In this document: positions 16,201 through 23,845 of the stretch, piece after piece | Numbering within the stretch: position 1 is the stretch's first letter | How the letters are laid out: the number at the start of each line of letters is the position of its first letter | Assembly (NCBI RefSeq): GCF_020905335.1 | Contig: NZ_JAJJMN010000001.1 | Coordinates: 2,232,001 to 2,296,000, forward strand | Direction of reading: 5' to 3' | Length of the DNA stretch: 64,000 bases | From: Flavobacterium lipolyticum | GTDB lineage: Bacteria > Bacteroidota > Bacteroidia > Flavobacteriales > Flavobacteriaceae | Program-made: the position numbers and the translations under genes | Notes under the pieces: generated by a model | The model's input: only the letters and a program-made list of their open reading frames with translations | Databases searched by the model: none | What the model was told of the DNA's origin: nothing

Positions 16201-16227
16201 TTTTTATGAAGAAATTAAATATTGTTA

Positions 16228-16407
16228 TTATACATTAGGAGTTTTCGGTACACATGTTGGGTAGCCGTAACTTGGGCAATGAGATGGTCCGCTAAAGCAA
16301 CCTGCACTTGTGTCTGGTGCTGGGCATGTGGGGTCTCCACCATTGATGGATTTTAATTCACTAGCAGTTAATGCTACGGCGCCATTTAGGTTTAATCTTT
16401 TTAACAT
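16228..16407 (-). CDS. Double-glycine leader peptide precursor, Cys-rich core
   Basis: A 59-residue frame reads MLKRLNLNGAVALTASELKS then INGG, a leader closely like the Bacteroidota GG-type natural-product precursors (leader ending in a Leu/Ile-x-Gly-Gly before a peptidase cut). The predicted 35-residue core starts DPTCPAP and holds four Cys plus many Pro, Gly and Tyr residues. Such leaders are normally cleaved by a C39-peptidase ABC exporter; none is encoded in this window, so it is an orphan here. The start is fixed by the conserved leader length. The AT-rich upstream region contains an AATATTTG promoter-like word. A bacteriocin, signal or modified peptide are all possible. Confidence 0.75.
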   Translation of the reverse strand: MLKRLNLNGAVALTASELKSINGGDPTCPAPDTSAGCFSGPSHCPSYGYPTCVPKTPNV

Positions 16408-16813
16408 AGTTTGTGGTTTTTTGTTTAATTAATTCCCAATCATTTTAAGACACTTGAGATTTGTGTCTGTAATATTGTGTAAAAGCTTATTCTTACAAAT
16501 ATTGAAAATTTATTTTGATATAAAAATTTTATTTTATGTTATTTTGATTATAATGTAAAGAAATTACTAAATTATTGGTGAAATAGAAGAATTGGATGGA
16601 TTAAATGCTGAGATTGCGTTTCGGATTTGAAACCTATCGAGTTTTAAATTTAATCGCAAGATTTCGTAAGATTAGCGTTCCTTGTGTTTTAACTTTGCGC
16701 TTTTTTCGGTTTGAAAAAGAAGGAAAGTTCTTCTTTTTGGTTTTATGGGCAAATTTTAAGATATTGGAATTTAATCAATTAAAAATTTCTTGAAATTTAT
16801 TTGCAAAAAAAGC
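16408..16813. other. AT-rich gap without a recognisable gene
   Basis: The part next to 16407 should contain the promoter of the minus-strand peptide gene. The rest shows a small GTTTC-GGATTT-GAAAC hairpin near 16619 and low-complexity AT tracts. A 62-codon frame at 16605 has no family features and is not called. Confidence 0.5.
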
Positions 16814-16843
16814 TTGTAGAATCAAAGATCTGTTGTATTTTTG
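16814..16843 (+). promoter_or_regulatory. Promoter of second tRNA-Asp
   Basis: TTG (16814-16816), 19-base spacer, TATTTTTG (16836-16843). The layout is the same as at copy 1, although the spacer bases differ. Confidence 0.8.
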
Positions 16844-16860
16844 CACTCGCAATAACGCAC

Positions 16861-16934
16861 GGTTTGGTAGTTCAGTTGGTTAGAATACATGCCTGTCACG
16901 CATGGGGTCGCGGGTTCGAGTCCCGTCCAGACCG
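16861..16934 (+). tRNA. tRNA-Asp (GTC), copy 2
   Basis: It has the same 74-nt sequence as 15653-15726, with anticodon GTC, its own promoter, and a terminator after nine bases of linker. Tandem identical copies suggest recent duplication or gene conversion. Confidence 0.97.
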
Positions 16935-16946
16935 CTTAAATTTAAA

Positions 16947-16979
16947 AATGCCTTTCTTAACGGAAAGGCATTTTTTTTT
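16947..16979 (+). terminator. Terminator of tRNA-Asp copy 2
   Basis: ATGCCTTTC pairs with GAAAGGCAT around TTAACG and nine T residues follow. Confidence 0.9.
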
Positions 16980-16996
16980 AAATAAGATTTTCATTT

Positions 16997-17242
16997 ATGT
17001 TTTACGTTTATATTATTTATTCTAAAACTTTTGATGTTTACTACAAGGGCTTCAGTGAAAATATTCCTCAAAGACTATTGTATCATAATGAAAATAAAAG
17101 CAGATATACTTCAAATAAAGGTCCATGGGAGTTGGTTTACTCGAAGGTGTTTAATACTAAAAGAGAGGCTTTGATTGAAGAGTTGCGGTTGAAAAAGTTA
17201 AATAGAAAATCGCTTGAAGCTTTAATTCAAGATCAGCAATAA
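16997..17242 (+). CDS. GIY-YIG domain protein (UPF0213/YhbQ-like)
   Basis: The 81-residue protein is a minimal GIY-YIG nuclease domain: VYIIYS and YYKGFSENIPQRLLYHN correspond to the GIY and YIG strands with the downstream Arg, and the Glu in KREALIEE fits the catalytic glutamate. Stand-alone proteins of this type are frequent in flavobacteria, often in many copies. They may be structure-specific nucleases, though their role is not established. It lies between the terminator of tRNA-Asp copy 2 and a decayed third tRNA-Asp, starting 63 bp after the tRNA and ending three bases before the remnant. Confidence 0.88.
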   Translation: MFYVYIIYSKTFDVYYKGFSENIPQRLLYHNENKSRYTSNKGPWELVYSKVFNTKREALIEELRLKKLNRKSLEALIQDQQ

Positions 17243-17244
17243 GA

Positions 17245-17318
17245 AAGGTAAGGCCAGTTAGAATATATGTCTGTCATCTCGTCTAGGGACGAGACGGGTT
17301 CGAGTCCCGTCCAGACCG
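17245..17318 (+). pseudogene. Decayed third tRNA-Asp
   Basis: CCAGTTAGAATATATGTCTG resembles the D-arm and anticodon region of the intact copies, and the 3' half GGGTTCGAGTCCCGTCCAGA followed by CCG is intact. The anticodon arm is replaced by a CTCGTC-TAGG-GACGAG palindrome and the 5' acceptor strand is lost. The same terminator follows. It cannot fold as a tRNA. Confidence 0.8.
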
Positions 17319-17331
17319 CAATATTGGAAGA

Positions 17332-17359
17332 AGCCTTTCTTAACGGAAAGGCTTTTTTG
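17332..17359 (+). terminator. Terminator after the decayed tRNA-Asp
   Basis: AGCCTTTC and GAAAGGCT pair around TTAACG with a T-run, the third copy of this terminator. It may now end the GIY-YIG transcript. Confidence 0.85.
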
Positions 17360-17441
17360 TTTTTTGTATTTAACCGCAAAGTGCGCTAAGATTTACGCAA
17401 GGTTCGCAAAGTTTTTTTGGATCAGGTTCAAAAGTTGGGGA

Positions 17442-18290
17442 TTAAGCAAAAAGATTAGATAATCTGAACAAGAAAAAATCTATATTGCTCACTCCTCTAA
17501 ATTGACTTCTAAAAGCTTTTATTTTAGCATTGAAAGATTCTGCCGAAGCATTTGTGCTTCTATTATCAAAATAGTTTAAGATTGACTGATAATTAATAGT
17601 TATGGTATTGAGTAGAATATTAAAGTTTTTAAAACCTGATTCTTCTACATTTCTATACCAATGTGCCAGTTTGGTCATGGCAATATGTTTGTCATTGTAG
17701 TTATTGTAAATTCCTCGAAGCTGTTGGTTTAAATTGTAAGCTGTTTTAATGTCAGGATATAGTTCAAATACCATTTGTGCTCTTTCTTCTTGGCTCCGAG
17801 TCCATTTTTCGCGAGACTTATAAAGTAGATACCTACTTCTGGCTAATAACTGTTTAACAGAATCTCCGTTAGGTAAAAGCTGGGGAATGTATGTTTTGTT
17901 TTCTAATTTGGCTTGTAGTATCGATTGATTCTCAAAGTCCATAGCTTCCCAGCGATGTTTGATTCTAATCTCTTGTACTGCTTCGAGTGCTAATTTTTGA
18001 ACATGGAACCGATCTGTAACCTGTATGGCTTTAGGAAAACATTTCTTAGAGATTAGCTTCATGGAATTAGCCATATCGAGCGTTATCTCTTTGACAAAAG
18101 ATCTTTTCTTGTAATCAATCTTTCTGATGTGTTCTATAACCTGATCTGCTTTAGTTCCGGCAACAATAGCTACCAGGCAACCTTTTTTGCCTTTGAATTT
18201 CTTGTTGGTCAGGATAGTATAAAGTTCCCCCTGAGACAAAGCCACCTCGTCAATGGATAAATGAGTGCCCATGTTTTCAGGGTAAATCAT
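17442..18290 (-). CDS. ISAon1-type transposase, DDE catalytic part (copy 1)
   Basis: The 282 residues resemble ISL3-family DDE transposases: LSIDEVALSQGELYTILTN with the first Asp, ITLDMANSMKLISKKCFPKA and VTDRFHVQKLALEAVQEIR for the second, and NRSTNASAESFNAKIKAFRSQ for the C-terminal Glu. The first ATG is at 18290, yet the frame stays open upstream to about 18430 and encodes a helix-turn-helix-like stretch (CHTIGGFFGVNGKRLQRQY). The functional protein may therefore begin earlier, through frameshifting from the upstream frame or a non-ATG start. It mobilises the element by cutting its ends. Confidence 0.9.
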   Translation of the reverse strand: MIYPENMGTHLSIDEVALSQGELYTILTNKKFKGKKGCLVAIVAGTKADQVIEHIRKIDYKKRSFVKEITLDMANSMKLISKKCFPKAIQVTDRFHVQKLALEAVQEIRIKHRWEAMDFENQSILQAKLENKTYIPQLLPNGDSVKQLLARSRYLLYKSREKWTRSQEERAQMVFELYPDIKTAYNLNQQLRGIYNNYNDKHIAMTKLAHWYRNVEESGFKNFNILLNTITINYQSILNYFDNRSTNASAESFNAKIKAFRSQFRGVSNIDFFLFRLSNLFA

Positions 18291-18417
18291 CCATTGGTGC
18301 GCATGTTCGCGTGGAGCCCATGTATTAAACGAGCTTAAATGTTTTTTGTATTGTCTTTGGAGTCTCTTTCCGTTAACTCCGAAAAAGCCTCCAATAGTAT
18401 GACAATCTGTAGCACTC

Positions 18418-18765
18418 TTATCTATTAATTTCTTTTAAAAAAGTCGCAAACTCCTGAGTCATGCGAGTTCCTTTAGCAACTAAAGTCCAATCTCTTTTGA
18501 TGATTTCTCCATTGGTTTTATTAGTCCAACGGCGTCTTTTGATGTGTAAATACACAAATTTACCTCTTAATGGAAAATCCTGAATAGTAATCTCATCAAG
18601 AAACCCCTTAGAAATCAATTCAAAAGAATTAAACTCTTGTGGAGGTTTTATTTTTTCTTCAAAATACAGATGCAATACTTCTTCTGTGTTAGTGGTAGAA
18701 ACTACTTCAAAGTATTCTATTAAAAAATCAGGAAGCATAAATTTTAAAAGCTCTATAGGTGTCAT
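18418..18765 (-). CDS. ISAon1-type transposon N-terminal region protein (copy 1)
   Basis: The 115-residue protein (MTPIELLKFMLPDFLIEYFE...) is the upstream frame of the two-frame ISAon1-type layout, with a basic segment HIKRRRWTN and RDWTLVAKGTRMTQEFATFL near its end. It probably contributes DNA end binding. Its stop lies where the transposase frame opens in the +1 phase, so the two may be joined by frameshifting. The protein encoded by copy 2 is the same. Confidence 0.88.
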   Translation of the reverse strand: MTPIELLKFMLPDFLIEYFEVVSTTNTEEVLHLYFEEKIKPPQEFNSFELISKGFLDEITIQDFPLRGKFVYLHIKRRRWTNKTNGEIIKRDWTLVAKGTRMTQEFATFLKEINR

Positions 18766-18991
18766 ATCTAATTCTTAGATTACAAATTTCTAATTTTATT
18801 TTGACATTCCTCCCCAGGTTTTGTTCTTGATCCTTTACTTTATCAAAATAAACACTAAGCATCCTATATTTAATACACAAACCGATGTAAAATACATAAG
18901 TGTATCATCATCTCATTTTTTATACTTTTTAATTAAAAAAAATCTTACTTTCGCAAACACTTATTAACCTTAACTTTAAAACTTTTTTTTT

Positions 18992-19801
18992 ATGAATCTA
19001 CAGTTACTCAACACTAAGAGAATTATTAATCTTACGAAAAAGACTTTTTTACCTGCTATCGCTTTAATTATAGTTTTTACAAGCTGTGACAATGATAACC
19101 AAATCGAAGACACGAATAAACAAGTTAATTCAGAAAACCAAATTAAAATTTTAGCTGAAACTTATGGCTTCACTTTAGAAAACTCAAATACTAAGAAACC
19201 AAACTATAAGAAACCAAACTATAATACATCAAATTCACAAGAATTAGAAGTTATACTAAAATCACTTAAAACTAATTTTGAGAGTTCTAAAATAATAAGC
19301 TCAAATGACATTTCTAAGGAAGACAATTTAGGGTCGCAGAAATGGAGAAAAATACTATATGATAATTTAAAAAACAATCAGACAAGTAAAAACACCTCGA
19401 CTAACGACGATCCTCCATACAAATATTCTTCTACACTATACTTTGACAATAGTTTTCCCGCAGCAAATATTGCTGTAAGAATCGATTACAATTTAGACGC
19501 TAATGGAAATGTTACCGAATCTTCCGTAACAACCTACAAATATGGCTATGATATGGCAGGGGATTACTCTCAGACAGCAGTAAACATAACCTCCTATGGT
19601 AATATGATAGTTTTTGAAGCGATTGGTCAATTTTCAACTTCAGTCGGCTTAGGTTCTTTTAGCCTTAATAGTACAAATTCTGTATCATATACAGGATATA
19701 TTAAAACAAATAGAGGAGGAAGCCCTACATTGCAAATTTGGCAAGAACCATACATGGGACCACGTGGGAATGACGATCAAAACACACCTAGAAACCAATA
19801 A
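18992..19801 (+). CDS. Predicted lipoprotein of unknown function
   Basis: The 269-residue protein has a signal peptide with lipobox FTSC near residue 29, followed by an Asn/Asp-rich linker and an in-frame KKPNYKKPNYNTSN repeat near residues 66-79. The C-terminal half is rich in Ser, Thr and aromatic residues (beta-rich, YTGYIKTNRGGSPTLQIWQE). No family is recognised. The gene is the first inside the IS-bounded segment, 158 bp from IS copy 1, and a small membrane protein gene follows after 9 bp, so the two are probably co-transcribed. Confidence 0.7.
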   Translation: MNLQLLNTKRIINLTKKTFLPAIALIIVFTSCDNDNQIEDTNKQVNSENQIKILAETYGFTLENSNTKKPNYKKPNYNTSNSQELEVILKSLKTNFESSKIISSNDISKEDNLGSQKWRKILYDNLKNNQTSKNTSTNDDPPYKYSSTLYFDNSFPAANIAVRIDYNLDANGNVTESSVTTYKYGYDMAGDYSQTAVNITSYGNMIVFEAIGQFSTSVGLGSFSLNSTNSVSYTGYIKTNRGGSPTLQIWQEPYMGPRGNDDQNTPRNQ

Positions 19802-19810
19802 TTTTCTTTT

Positions 19811-20011
19811 ATGAATAAGAATCAGAACCGAATAAGATTATTCCTGAGAATAACTGGCACATTCTCAATAATAATCTTTTTTGTTTCAAAAGCACTTGAA
19901 ATAGACAACAAATTCACTGACTACCTATTGATTTTAAGCGTACTATGCTTTTCAATAATTATACTATGCGCCTTAATAAAGTATTTAAAAAATAATTACT
20001 TTGTTAAATAA
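19811..20011 (+). CDS. Small two-helix membrane protein
   Basis: The 66-residue protein has two hydrophobic segments (about 10-28 and 38-58) and a basic N-terminus and C-terminus. It lies 9 bp after the lipoprotein gene. No family is recognised. The frame continues past its TAA for 41 codons to a second stop (20135-20137), without a start, which could be a remnant of a longer gene. Confidence 0.55.
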   Translation: MNKNQNRIRLFLRITGTFSIIIFFVSKALEIDNKFTDYLLILSVLCFSIIILCALIKYLKNNYFVK

Positions 20012-20110
20012 ATCAGATCACAATACCCCCTATATCTTTCTAAATTTACGTCTCAAATTAATCTCAATGACGGAGAATCTAGAGGTAGTAAAGAATTCTT
20101 AAATACTCTC

Positions 20111-20154
20111 AAAAATGCAAAAATCTCTACATTATGAGATTTTTGCATTTTTTT
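20111..20154 (+). terminator. Strong intrinsic terminator of the lipoprotein unit
   Basis: AAAAATGCAAAAATCTC (20111-20127) pairs with GAGATTTTTGCATTTTT (20136-20152) around an 8-base loop, then T residues. The stem is 17 bp and perfect, and also works in the opposite direction for the converging gene. Confidence 0.9.
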
Positions 20155-20202
20155 AGTTTATCTCTTCACAAAAATAAAGACCCTTAAAGCATAATTTTCT
20201 TT

Positions 20203-20436
20203 TCACTCCACATCCAAATAAGGATCCAAAATCTCCGCTAATTTATTCAGCCAATAAAAATTATCATCGATATAAGGTAATTCAGATTCCATGGTTTCGC
20301 ACCCTCGCATGGAAGATAGCGACAGCGCATAATTTACCTGTCGTAACATTCTCGCCATATCTTTAGGTTCGATAAAATCCTTAAAAAAATCTCTTAATCT
20401 AGTTTCAACATCATTCGAAACACCTTCTGTAGCCAT
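20203..20436 (-). CDS. 77-residue small protein of unknown function (paralogue of 3798-4031)
   Basis: The start at 20436 matches the paralogue's length exactly and removes an ill-fitting N-terminal extension that would cross the promoter and operator palindrome. Conserved blocks are TRLRDFF, MLRQVNYALSLS, NFYWLNKLAEIL and terminal DPYLDVE. It is divergently transcribed from the XRE regulator at 20516 across a 79-bp region with a perfect 24-bp palindrome. A TATATTTG -7 element lies upstream. The pairing suggests it is a target of that regulator, possibly an antitoxin-like or regulatory partner, but this is inference. Confidence 0.75.
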   Translation of the reverse strand: MATEGVSNDVETRLRDFFKDFIEPKDMARMLRQVNYALSLSSMRGCETMESELPYIDDNFYWLNKLAEILDPYLDVE

Positions 20437-20462
20437 AATCTTATTTTTTTCAAATATAATAA

Positions 20463-20486
20463 TTTTGACACAAATTTGTGTCAAAA
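20463..20486. promoter_or_regulatory. 24-bp perfect palindrome, likely operator of the XRE regulator
   Basis: TTTTGACACAAA is followed directly by its reverse complement. It lies between the divergent 77-residue gene and the XRE gene. On the minus strand, a TTG inside it is 23 bases from TATATTTG, so a protein bound here would cover the -33 element of the small-protein gene. XRE-type dimers typically bind such dyads and control their own gene. Confidence 0.7.
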
Positions 20487-20515
20487 CAAAAAATAAATCT
20501 TATGACTTTTGAAAT

Positions 20516-20746
20516 ATGGATATTTCAGAAGAAACTTTTATAATAAATCTTGGCATTCACATAAAGCAACTACGTGAAAAAAAAGGTATCTCACAGGAAG
20601 ATTTAGCTAACGATTGTGATATTCCAAGAAATCAAATAGGCCGAATAGAAAGAGCAGAAATAAATACAGGTATAAGAACTCTTGTAAAAATCGCCAATGC
20701 TTTAGATATTGAACCTAAAGAATTGTTTGATTTTCCTTTAAAATAA
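20516..20746 (+). CDS. XRE-family HTH regulator
   Basis: At 76 residues it is essentially one Cro/cI helix-turn-helix domain: IKQLREKKGISQEDLANDC, PRNQIGRIERAEINTGIRTL and ALDIEPKELFDFPLK. There is no sensor domain, so activity is probably set by dimerisation or concentration. It is divergent from the 77-residue gene over a palindromic operator. The size and arrangement resemble the controller proteins of mobile or restriction-modification units. Confidence 0.9.
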   Translation: MDISEETFIINLGIHIKQLREKKGISQEDLANDCDIPRNQIGRIERAEINTGIRTLVKIANALDIEPKELFDFPLK

Positions 20747-20749
20747 AGA

Positions 20750-20985
20750 TCATTCGGCTAAAGCCTTTTCCTTCAAATCATAAAAAAACCTCCAGCTAAA
20801 GCAGGAGGCTATTTGTATCATTTATTATTTTTCACGTACAGCTTGTCCTTTCGAGGAACGAGACTCGAGCGATAGCGAACAGGCGAAGCAAATCGCACCA
20901 GAGACTCCATTACAATTGTCGTCAATCTTTGTCGAATTACGAGTGTGATTCCTCCTCCGTCGGAATGACAAGATTGCGTAGAAAC
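20750..20985. repeat. Mixed dispersed repeats (CTCCAGCTAAAGC hairpin, GTCATTC type)
   Basis: CGGCTAAAGCC at 20755 and CCTCCAGCTAAAGCAGGAGG at about 20789-20808 form one element, whose relatives are at 29809-29863 and 32307-32368. From 20835 to 20985 follows a pair of imperfectly inverted GTC.TTCGA...GGAATGACAAG words. No gene fits the 346-bp gap 20747-21092. Confidence 0.6.
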
Positions 20986-20999
20986 TTTACTCAAAAAAC

Positions 21000-21088
21000 C
21001 CACAACTCACAACTCACAACTCATAACTCACAACTCACAACTCACAACTCATAACTCACAACTCATAACTCATAACTCATAACTCAAA
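21000..21088. repeat. Simple tandem repeat of ACAACTC/ATAACTC
   Basis: Around nine units of a 10-base word (CACAACTCAC or CATAACTCAT) run up to the stop codon of the transporter gene. Unit sequence alternates C and T at one position. Confidence 0.9.
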
Positions 21089-21092
21089 ACCC

Positions 21093-22676
21093 TTAGCCTA
21101 TCCAGATTTTACTTTTCACCAAAGTCATCGTTTGTCTTAAATGCTGATTGCAGGCAATGAGGAAGATCAAAACCAAAAGGCTATAGCCCATAATGGTATA
21201 AATCTCCATATCGGCCAGCAAAGTGGCTTGTTTGGTAACTGTTCCGAAGATCTTTTTCATGGCTAAAACATTGGCATTGTCTGCCGAATATCCTTTGGCG
21301 ATAAAACTCTGTGTTGTTGCAGCAATCGTTTGCTGTGCTTCGGGGTTATCGCCTGTTACAAACTGACTGAGTTTTAAAAAGTGTTTTTTGTTTAAAAATA
21401 CGGTCGCATTCTGCATCACGCAAAAACCAATGGTACTTCCCCAAAAACGTCCCGAGACCCCCACAATTCCAGAAGAAGCCGCCATTTTTGAAGGAACCGA
21501 AGAAGTCGTAAACAATATTAACGGAACAAATAAAAATCCCACTCCAATGCCTTGCAAAACATACGGAATGATAATATCCGACAACGCCACATCGGGCACA
21601 AAAAGAAACGTAAACCAAAAATGAAACAACGCAATAAGCGAAAAGCCAATGATAAAAATGATTTTGGTCGAAACGGACCTCATCAGAAAAAAAGCCGCCA
21701 GAACAAGTCCGATTACATTTCCTAGTCCGTTAATGTATTGCACACCCGCCACACGCGACGGATCCCAATTCCAAATTGAATACATCGCCGAATGACACAG
21801 ACTCAGCGTTGCCCTACTGATATAAAAAAGAAAAAACAGCAAAAATCCAATGCGCAGATTGGCATATTTAAAAACTTCAAAATTAAAAGTAGGTCTTTTT
21901 ACCAAAAGCTCCTTAAAGATAAACAGCCCTCCCGAAATCAGTGCAACGATAAGCGTTAGCACCATTTGAGAAGAATCGAACCAATATTTTTTCTCGGCAT
22001 AGACAAAAAAGTAAGCACCGCAAAGAATTGCAGTTAAAACCAAAAAATAACTCATCCAGTCGATTTGATACAACGGAATTTTCTTTGTGATTCGGTGCCC
22101 ACGAAAAGTAACTAAGATTAAAAAAACGTTCAAAACCTGCAATCCGCCCGAAACATACAACATGTATTTCCAGTCGTAATGGTCCAGAAACCAAACCGCA
22201 ATATTCATTATAAAAGGTGTCGACAACAACAACGCTCCATAATAAAACGAGAAACCTATGATGATGGCACTTTTAGAATTGAACTGCTCGATCAACAATT
22301 GTCGAATCGTAATCACCGGAAGCGCCATCAGGATTCCTTCGGCAATTCTCATAATTAAAAAGAGCGAAAAATTGGTAATATAGGCCGAAGAAACAATCGT
22401 AATTCCAATCAAGGAATACACCGCCATTAGGTAATTTTTGGCAGGAAAAAAACTAGAAAATCGGGCTTCGATTAAAATGGTCGCAAGCAGCGTCCCGTAA
22501 GTAACACACATAGCAAACTGCAGGTCTTCGGGTTCAATATCGAGAAAACTTGCCGCATAGGTCACATTTGACGTATAAACCCCCAATAAAATCATGGAAT
22601 GCAGAAGGCAGACAAACAAAATAATAATGATTGCCCACTTTGGAACCCAGGATTTAAAAATACTTTTATCTTCCAT
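21093..22676 (-). CDS. DHA2-family MFS drug exporter (EmrB-like)
   Basis: A protein of about 527 residues with around 14 hydrophobic segments, the size and topology of DHA2 exporters. The start at 22676 (MEDKSIFKSW) lies one base after the stop of the membrane-fusion gene; an ATG at 22691 would overlap it. LIMRIAEGILMALPVITIRQL resembles motif C/A regions of the family. It should export hydrophobic compounds by proton antiport, handing them to the EmrA-like adaptor and TolC-like channel encoded directly upstream in the same operon. The substrate is unknown. Confidence 0.88.
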   Translation of the reverse strand: MEDKSIFKSWVPKWAIIIILFVCLLHSMILLGVYTSNVTYAASFLDIEPEDLQFAMCVTYGTLLATILIEARFSSFFPAKNYLMAVYSLIGITIVSSAYITNFSLFLIMRIAEGILMALPVITIRQLLIEQFNSKSAIIIGFSFYYGALLLSTPFIMNIAVWFLDHYDWKYMLYVSGGLQVLNVFLILVTFRGHRITKKIPLYQIDWMSYFLVLTAILCGAYFFVYAEKKYWFDSSQMVLTLIVALISGGLFIFKELLVKRPTFNFEVFKYANLRIGFLLFFLFYISRATLSLCHSAMYSIWNWDPSRVAGVQYINGLGNVIGLVLAAFFLMRSVSTKIIFIIGFSLIALFHFWFTFLFVPDVALSDIIIPYVLQGIGVGFLFVPLILFTTSSVPSKMAASSGIVGVSGRFWGSTIGFCVMQNATVFLNKKHFLKLSQFVTGDNPEAQQTIAATTQSFIAKGYSADNANVLAMKKIFGTVTKQATLLADMEIYTIMGYSLLVLIFLIACNQHLRQTMTLVKSKIWIG

Positions 22677-22677
22677 T

Positions 22678-23727
22678 TTAGTGTGCTGCAATCACAGTAA
22701 TATTCATTCCCGCTCTTAAAAAATCGGTTTGTTTGTCGCTGTCTTTTAACTGAATTCGAACCGGAATTCTTTGTTCGATTTTCACGAAGTTTCCAGTTGC
22801 ATTATCCGGAGGAAGCAATGAAAATCTTGCCCCGCTCGCAGGCGATAATGATGCAATTGTTCCTATAAATGTTTTATCGCTTACCGCATCGGCTTTGATT
22901 TCGACATGCTGCCCAACGGTTAGATACTGCAATTGTGTTTCTTTAAAATTCGCCGTAATCCATTTTTCCTTACTTACAATCGAAAGCAGGGACTGACCTT
23001 CTTTTACCAATTGTCCGGGCTGTAAAGTTCTTTTCCCGATCCAGCCATCGTAAGGCGCAGTAATTATGGTATACGAAAGAAATAAAGCCGCATTATCTGC
23101 CGTGGCTTGTCTCGAAGCGATATTAGTTTGCGTAGTTGGTACATTTGCTTCCGCCACCGAAGTACTTAAAGCCGAAGTATGGATTCTGTTTTTCATCTCC
23201 TGAAAATGCGCTTGTGCCGACTCATAATCCGCCTTCACTTTTTCTAATTGCTGAGAAGTTGCCGCTTCTTCACTTACCAAAGCTTTGTATCTTTCATACT
23301 CCAATTTGGTTTTCCAAAGATTCGATTTTGCAGCATCTAATTGCGCTTCATTAATAGCTGTCGCACTTGCTGTGTTTACCGCATTTTTCTCGGCAACCAG
23401 GCTATTTTGCTTTGCGTTCTGAACATCGGCAAGAGCCACATTCAATTTCGATTGATATTCTCTGTTATCAATAACAACCAAAGTATCTCCCTTGTGCACA
23501 AACTGATTTTCATTAAAACGAACTTCCTGCACATAACCCGTAATTCTCGACATAATTGGCGTTACATATTGCTCGACCTGAGCATCATTAGTCTCCTCAT
23601 GATTCCTGTTGAAAACATAAAACCAAATTCCCAAAATAACACCGCTAATTACAAGCACACACGCAATAATTGTTATTATAATATGAAACGTTCTGTTTCT
23701 TCTAGTTTCATTTTTAATCTTAACCAT
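22678..23727 (-). CDS. EmrA/HlyD membrane-fusion protein
   Basis: The 349-residue adaptor has one N-terminal membrane helix (about residues 16-38), a lipoyl-like half-motif (MSRITGYVQEVRFNENQFVHKGDTLVVID), a long coiled hairpin at about 75-205, the second lipoyl half (TITAPYDGWIGKRTLQPGQLV) and a beta-barrel region ending near FLRAGMNITVIAAH. It links the MFS pump to the outer-membrane channel. It is encoded between them and separated from the exporter gene by a single base. Confidence 0.92.
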   Translation of the reverse strand: MVKIKNETRRNRTFHIIITIIACVLVISGVILGIWFYVFNRNHEETNDAQVEQYVTPIMSRITGYVQEVRFNENQFVHKGDTLVVIDNREYQSKLNVALADVQNAKQNSLVAEKNAVNTASATAINEAQLDAAKSNLWKTKLEYERYKALVSEEAATSQQLEKVKADYESAQAHFQEMKNRIHTSALSTSVAEANVPTTQTNIASRQATADNAALFLSYTIITAPYDGWIGKRTLQPGQLVKEGQSLLSIVSKEKWITANFKETQLQYLTVGQHVEIKADAVSDKTFIGTIASLSPASGARFSLLPPDNATGNFVKIEQRIPVRIQLKDSDKQTDFLRAGMNITVIAAH

Positions 23728-23845
23728 AAAATCTATTTCTTTTAACTTAATTCTCCACCGGATTAAAATCCGGCGCTACCATATAAATCGTTTCTTCGGA
23801 ACTAAAACCCCAAACTCTATACTCTATACTCTTCACATCTAACAC

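Larger units (their letters stand above)
17419..18833 (-). mobile_element. ISAon1-type ISL3-family insertion sequence, copy 1
   Basis: This 1415-bp element matches the copy at 26523-27937 in the opposite orientation. Terminal inverted repeats start GGATCAGGTTCAAAAGTTGG at 17419 and, read inward from 18833, GGATCAAGAACAAAACCTGG (18 of 23 matches by my count over the first 23 bases). It carries a short N-terminal-region gene and a DDE transposase gene. The 8 bp outside its ends do not match each other (GTTTTTTT and TTTACTTT) but match the flanks of copy 2 in reverse complement, the mark of inversion between the copies. Confidence 0.95.

Noticed and set aside
16041..16238. 65-codon frame in the 85-bp tandem repeat
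   Set aside because: It consists of repeat translation with a period matching the DNA repeat and overlaps the opposite-strand GG-leader peptide.
20012..20137. Start-less open segment after the 66-residue membrane protein
   Set aside because: It is in frame after the stop and ends at the terminator, but no start codon or family resemblance supports a gene; a degraded tail is the best guess.
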